Shown one piece after another: positions 30,819 through 31,967 of a stretch of 31,967 nt of DNA. Within the stretch, counting starts at the first letter, position 1, and each line of letters begins with the position of its first letter. The position numbers and the translations under genes were made by a program. The notes below the pieces were generated by a model. That model was not told the origin of the DNA and made no database searches. It worked only from the letters and a program-made list of their open reading frames with translations. Origin of the DNA: Nemertoderma westbladi (taxonomy: Eukaryota; Xenacoelomorpha; Nemertodermatida; Nemertodermatidae); contig JAUCBJ010006331.1 of assembly GCA_032718475.1 (NCBI GenBank), positions 1 to 31,967 on the forward strand, read 5' to 3'.

Positions 30819-31051
30819 TTAGGAAGGTCTATATGGTGGTGGTGGCGTCCTCGCAGAGTGGCTCGGGGTCACAGCGCCATCTGGCGTCCCTTTGTAGTAA
30901 TCCTGGGTGTATACTGGGGCCGGCGGTAGGGTTGTGGTGGTACCGTGGGCCCCAGGTATCTCGGTAGACGGGTAGAAGGGACCCGCGGTGTACGGAGGTT
31001 GTTGGTAGATCGGGAAAGAGTTAGGAAACTGTTCGTCTGCTGGATCCCCCA
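30819..31051 (-). CDS. Last exon of a second PPxY-tailed protein (partial gene)
   Basis: On the minus strand an acceptor GTTTTACAG ends at 31052 and opens a frame in phase 1, ending in TAA at 30819-30821. It encodes about 77 residues of Pro/Tyr/Thr-rich tail with PAPVY and a C-terminal PPPPYRPS, which contains a PPxY motif. Length, phase-1 entry, composition and the PPxY near the end all parallel exon 5 of the gene at 5621-20264 (which has SAPVYHPPQY). So this is probably the tail of another Shisa/CYYR1-type adaptor, in convergent orientation. The upstream exons would lie beyond 31967 or be hidden in the intron, and none is visible here. Confidence 0.65.
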
Positions 31052-31156
31052 CTGTAAAACCGATAATAATACAACATAATGAATAATAATAATAAGAAAG
31101 ATAACGATGTTAAAACGGGATATTATAATTGTATTGATGGTGAACCCCGTCACCGG

Positions 31157-31211
31157 ATGGTCTGGTGAGATTATAATGTAACAATATGGATATGATCCCT
31201 GGTTCGAATCC
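31157..31211 (+). mobile_element. tRNA-derived SINE (A and B boxes)
   Basis: The A-box-like TGGTCTGGTGA at 31158-31168 and a perfect B box GGTTCGAATCC at 31201-31211 are spaced as in tRNA genes. The T stem and acceptor pair poorly, so this is a tRNA-derived SINE head or tRNA pseudogene rather than a working tRNA. It lies in the intron upstream of the minus-strand exon. Confidence 0.6.
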
Positions 31212-31365
31212 CAATCACAGCTTTCATTTTTCAAGAATTCAGGGGAGAAAAATTCCACCGTTTGACCTGGACTATTATTGTAAACATGAATACAAATAAG
31301 GTGAAATTGAGAAATTAAATTAAGACAAGGACTTCTAGAACTCTGATCTTAGAACTAGTACTACA

Positions 31366-31967
31366 ACTACTAGGATCGGCATGCTGCATTGCAGCTGCAA
31401 TTTTAAGAATGCTGTGCCGGCTTGTCGACAAAATTGCGCCGCCACAACTCCCTATCGCCCATGACATTTGCTATATCATCCGCATCTTCAAGGCCAGTGT
31501 CCTTTAAGATGCGTCTCAAGATGAGTCTAAAGATGCGTTTCTGGAGTTAATAAAAAGACCAACACTAGAAGCAGCATGTTCTAATGAGCTGAGGAGCCGT
31601 TGGGCTCCCTCTTGTGATTCTGAGAGTACTAAGTCATCAGCAAAGTCTAGATCAGTTAGGTACTTAGCAGGATTTCCTCTACTTTTGGAGCCATTAGGTG
31701 GAGTTATCATCACCCCATCATCATTATGATGATCTAAGGACATGCGTAGAACATAGTCAACAACAATAATGAACAAGAATGGTGCAAGTGTGTCTCCCCT
31801 TGGAGGACGCCCCATAACACTTCAAATGGTTCTGTGTCACCATCAACAGTAACACAAATGTTGTCGAACCATCGTATAATGATCTGATTGCTGGCTATAA
31901 TTTCATCAGGAATCCCATATAATGAAAGTATGCTGAAAATACGTGAACGATCTTAGAAGCCATTGAC
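31366..31967 (-). mobile_element. Second copy of the intron-4 LINE, internally deleted
   Basis: On the minus strand it matches the intron-4 element from about motif A (window edge) through GDTLAPFLFIIVVDYVLRMS and FADD to GLFINSR. It then jumps about 550 bp to the 3' end (RRILKDTGL...; NFVDKPAQHS). One extra G frameshifts the LQGDTLAP region. Its 3' UTR continues a little past the intron-4 copy's GATCCTAGTAGT, so it helps define the element's tail. The 5' side is cut by the window. Confidence 0.88.

Noticed and set aside
31157-31230. Functional tRNA gene
   Set aside because: B box is perfect but the T stem and acceptor stem do not pair well; called SINE-like instead.

Overview
This is an animal (metazoan) nuclear DNA window. 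Protein-coding exons have GT..AG borders with compatible phases, introns of 0.2 to 7 kb, AT-rich spacers, several LINE remnants, a tRNA-like SINE and an unusually heavy load of minisatellites. The domains (EFHC1-type DM10 repeats; a Shisa/CYYR1-type cysteine-rich membrane adaptor with PPxY tails) are animal ones. A marine invertebrate, possibly a deuterostome, would fit, but the species cannot be fixed from sequence alone.

Layout. 1-1437: 9-bp minisatellite, G-rich on the minus strand. 1811-2779 (-): intronless gene for a C2H2-finger, acidic SEGQ-repeat, coiled-coil protein with a TATA box. 3242-3322: palindrome cluster. 3418-5593: 38-bp satellite. 5621-20264 (+): a proposed five-exon gene for a secreted-N-terminus, cysteine-rich, single-pass membrane protein with two PPxY motifs. 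Its intron 1 holds a 31-bp array, a 3.2-kb 27-bp array and a degenerate ~160-bp repeat. Intron 2 holds a dead reverse transcriptase. Intron 4 (7.1 kb) is almost entirely a ~31-bp satellite interrupted by a 5'-truncated LINE. 20810-22360: minus-strand LINE remnant and a perfect palindrome. 22949-23128: a MITE-like element. 23250-24575 (+): intronless MATE-like transporter. 24690-24996: 43-bp palindromic repeat. 26732-28390 (-): intronless EFHC1-like protein with three DM10 domains and no C-terminal EF-hand. 29846-30020 (-): LINE RT fragment. 30819-31051 (-): last exon of a second PPxY-tailed protein. 31157-31211: SINE. 31366-31967 (-): another copy of the intron-4 LINE.

The main observation is at the 5' splice site of exon 4 (12865/12866). 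The genuine donor lies inside the first, diverged unit of the intron-4 satellite. About 160 downstream units each carry a donor-like AAAG|GTATGT (or GTATAT/GTTTGT), many closer to consensus than the genuine site. An in-frame TAG at 12868-12870 means that any decoy use would remove the PPxY tail. This looks like an array born by tandem amplification of a splice donor. Its effect on splicing is inference and needs RNA data.

The genes show no operon-like organisation. The two PPxY proteins are convergent and may be paralogues; the MATE-like and EFHC1-like genes lie between them.
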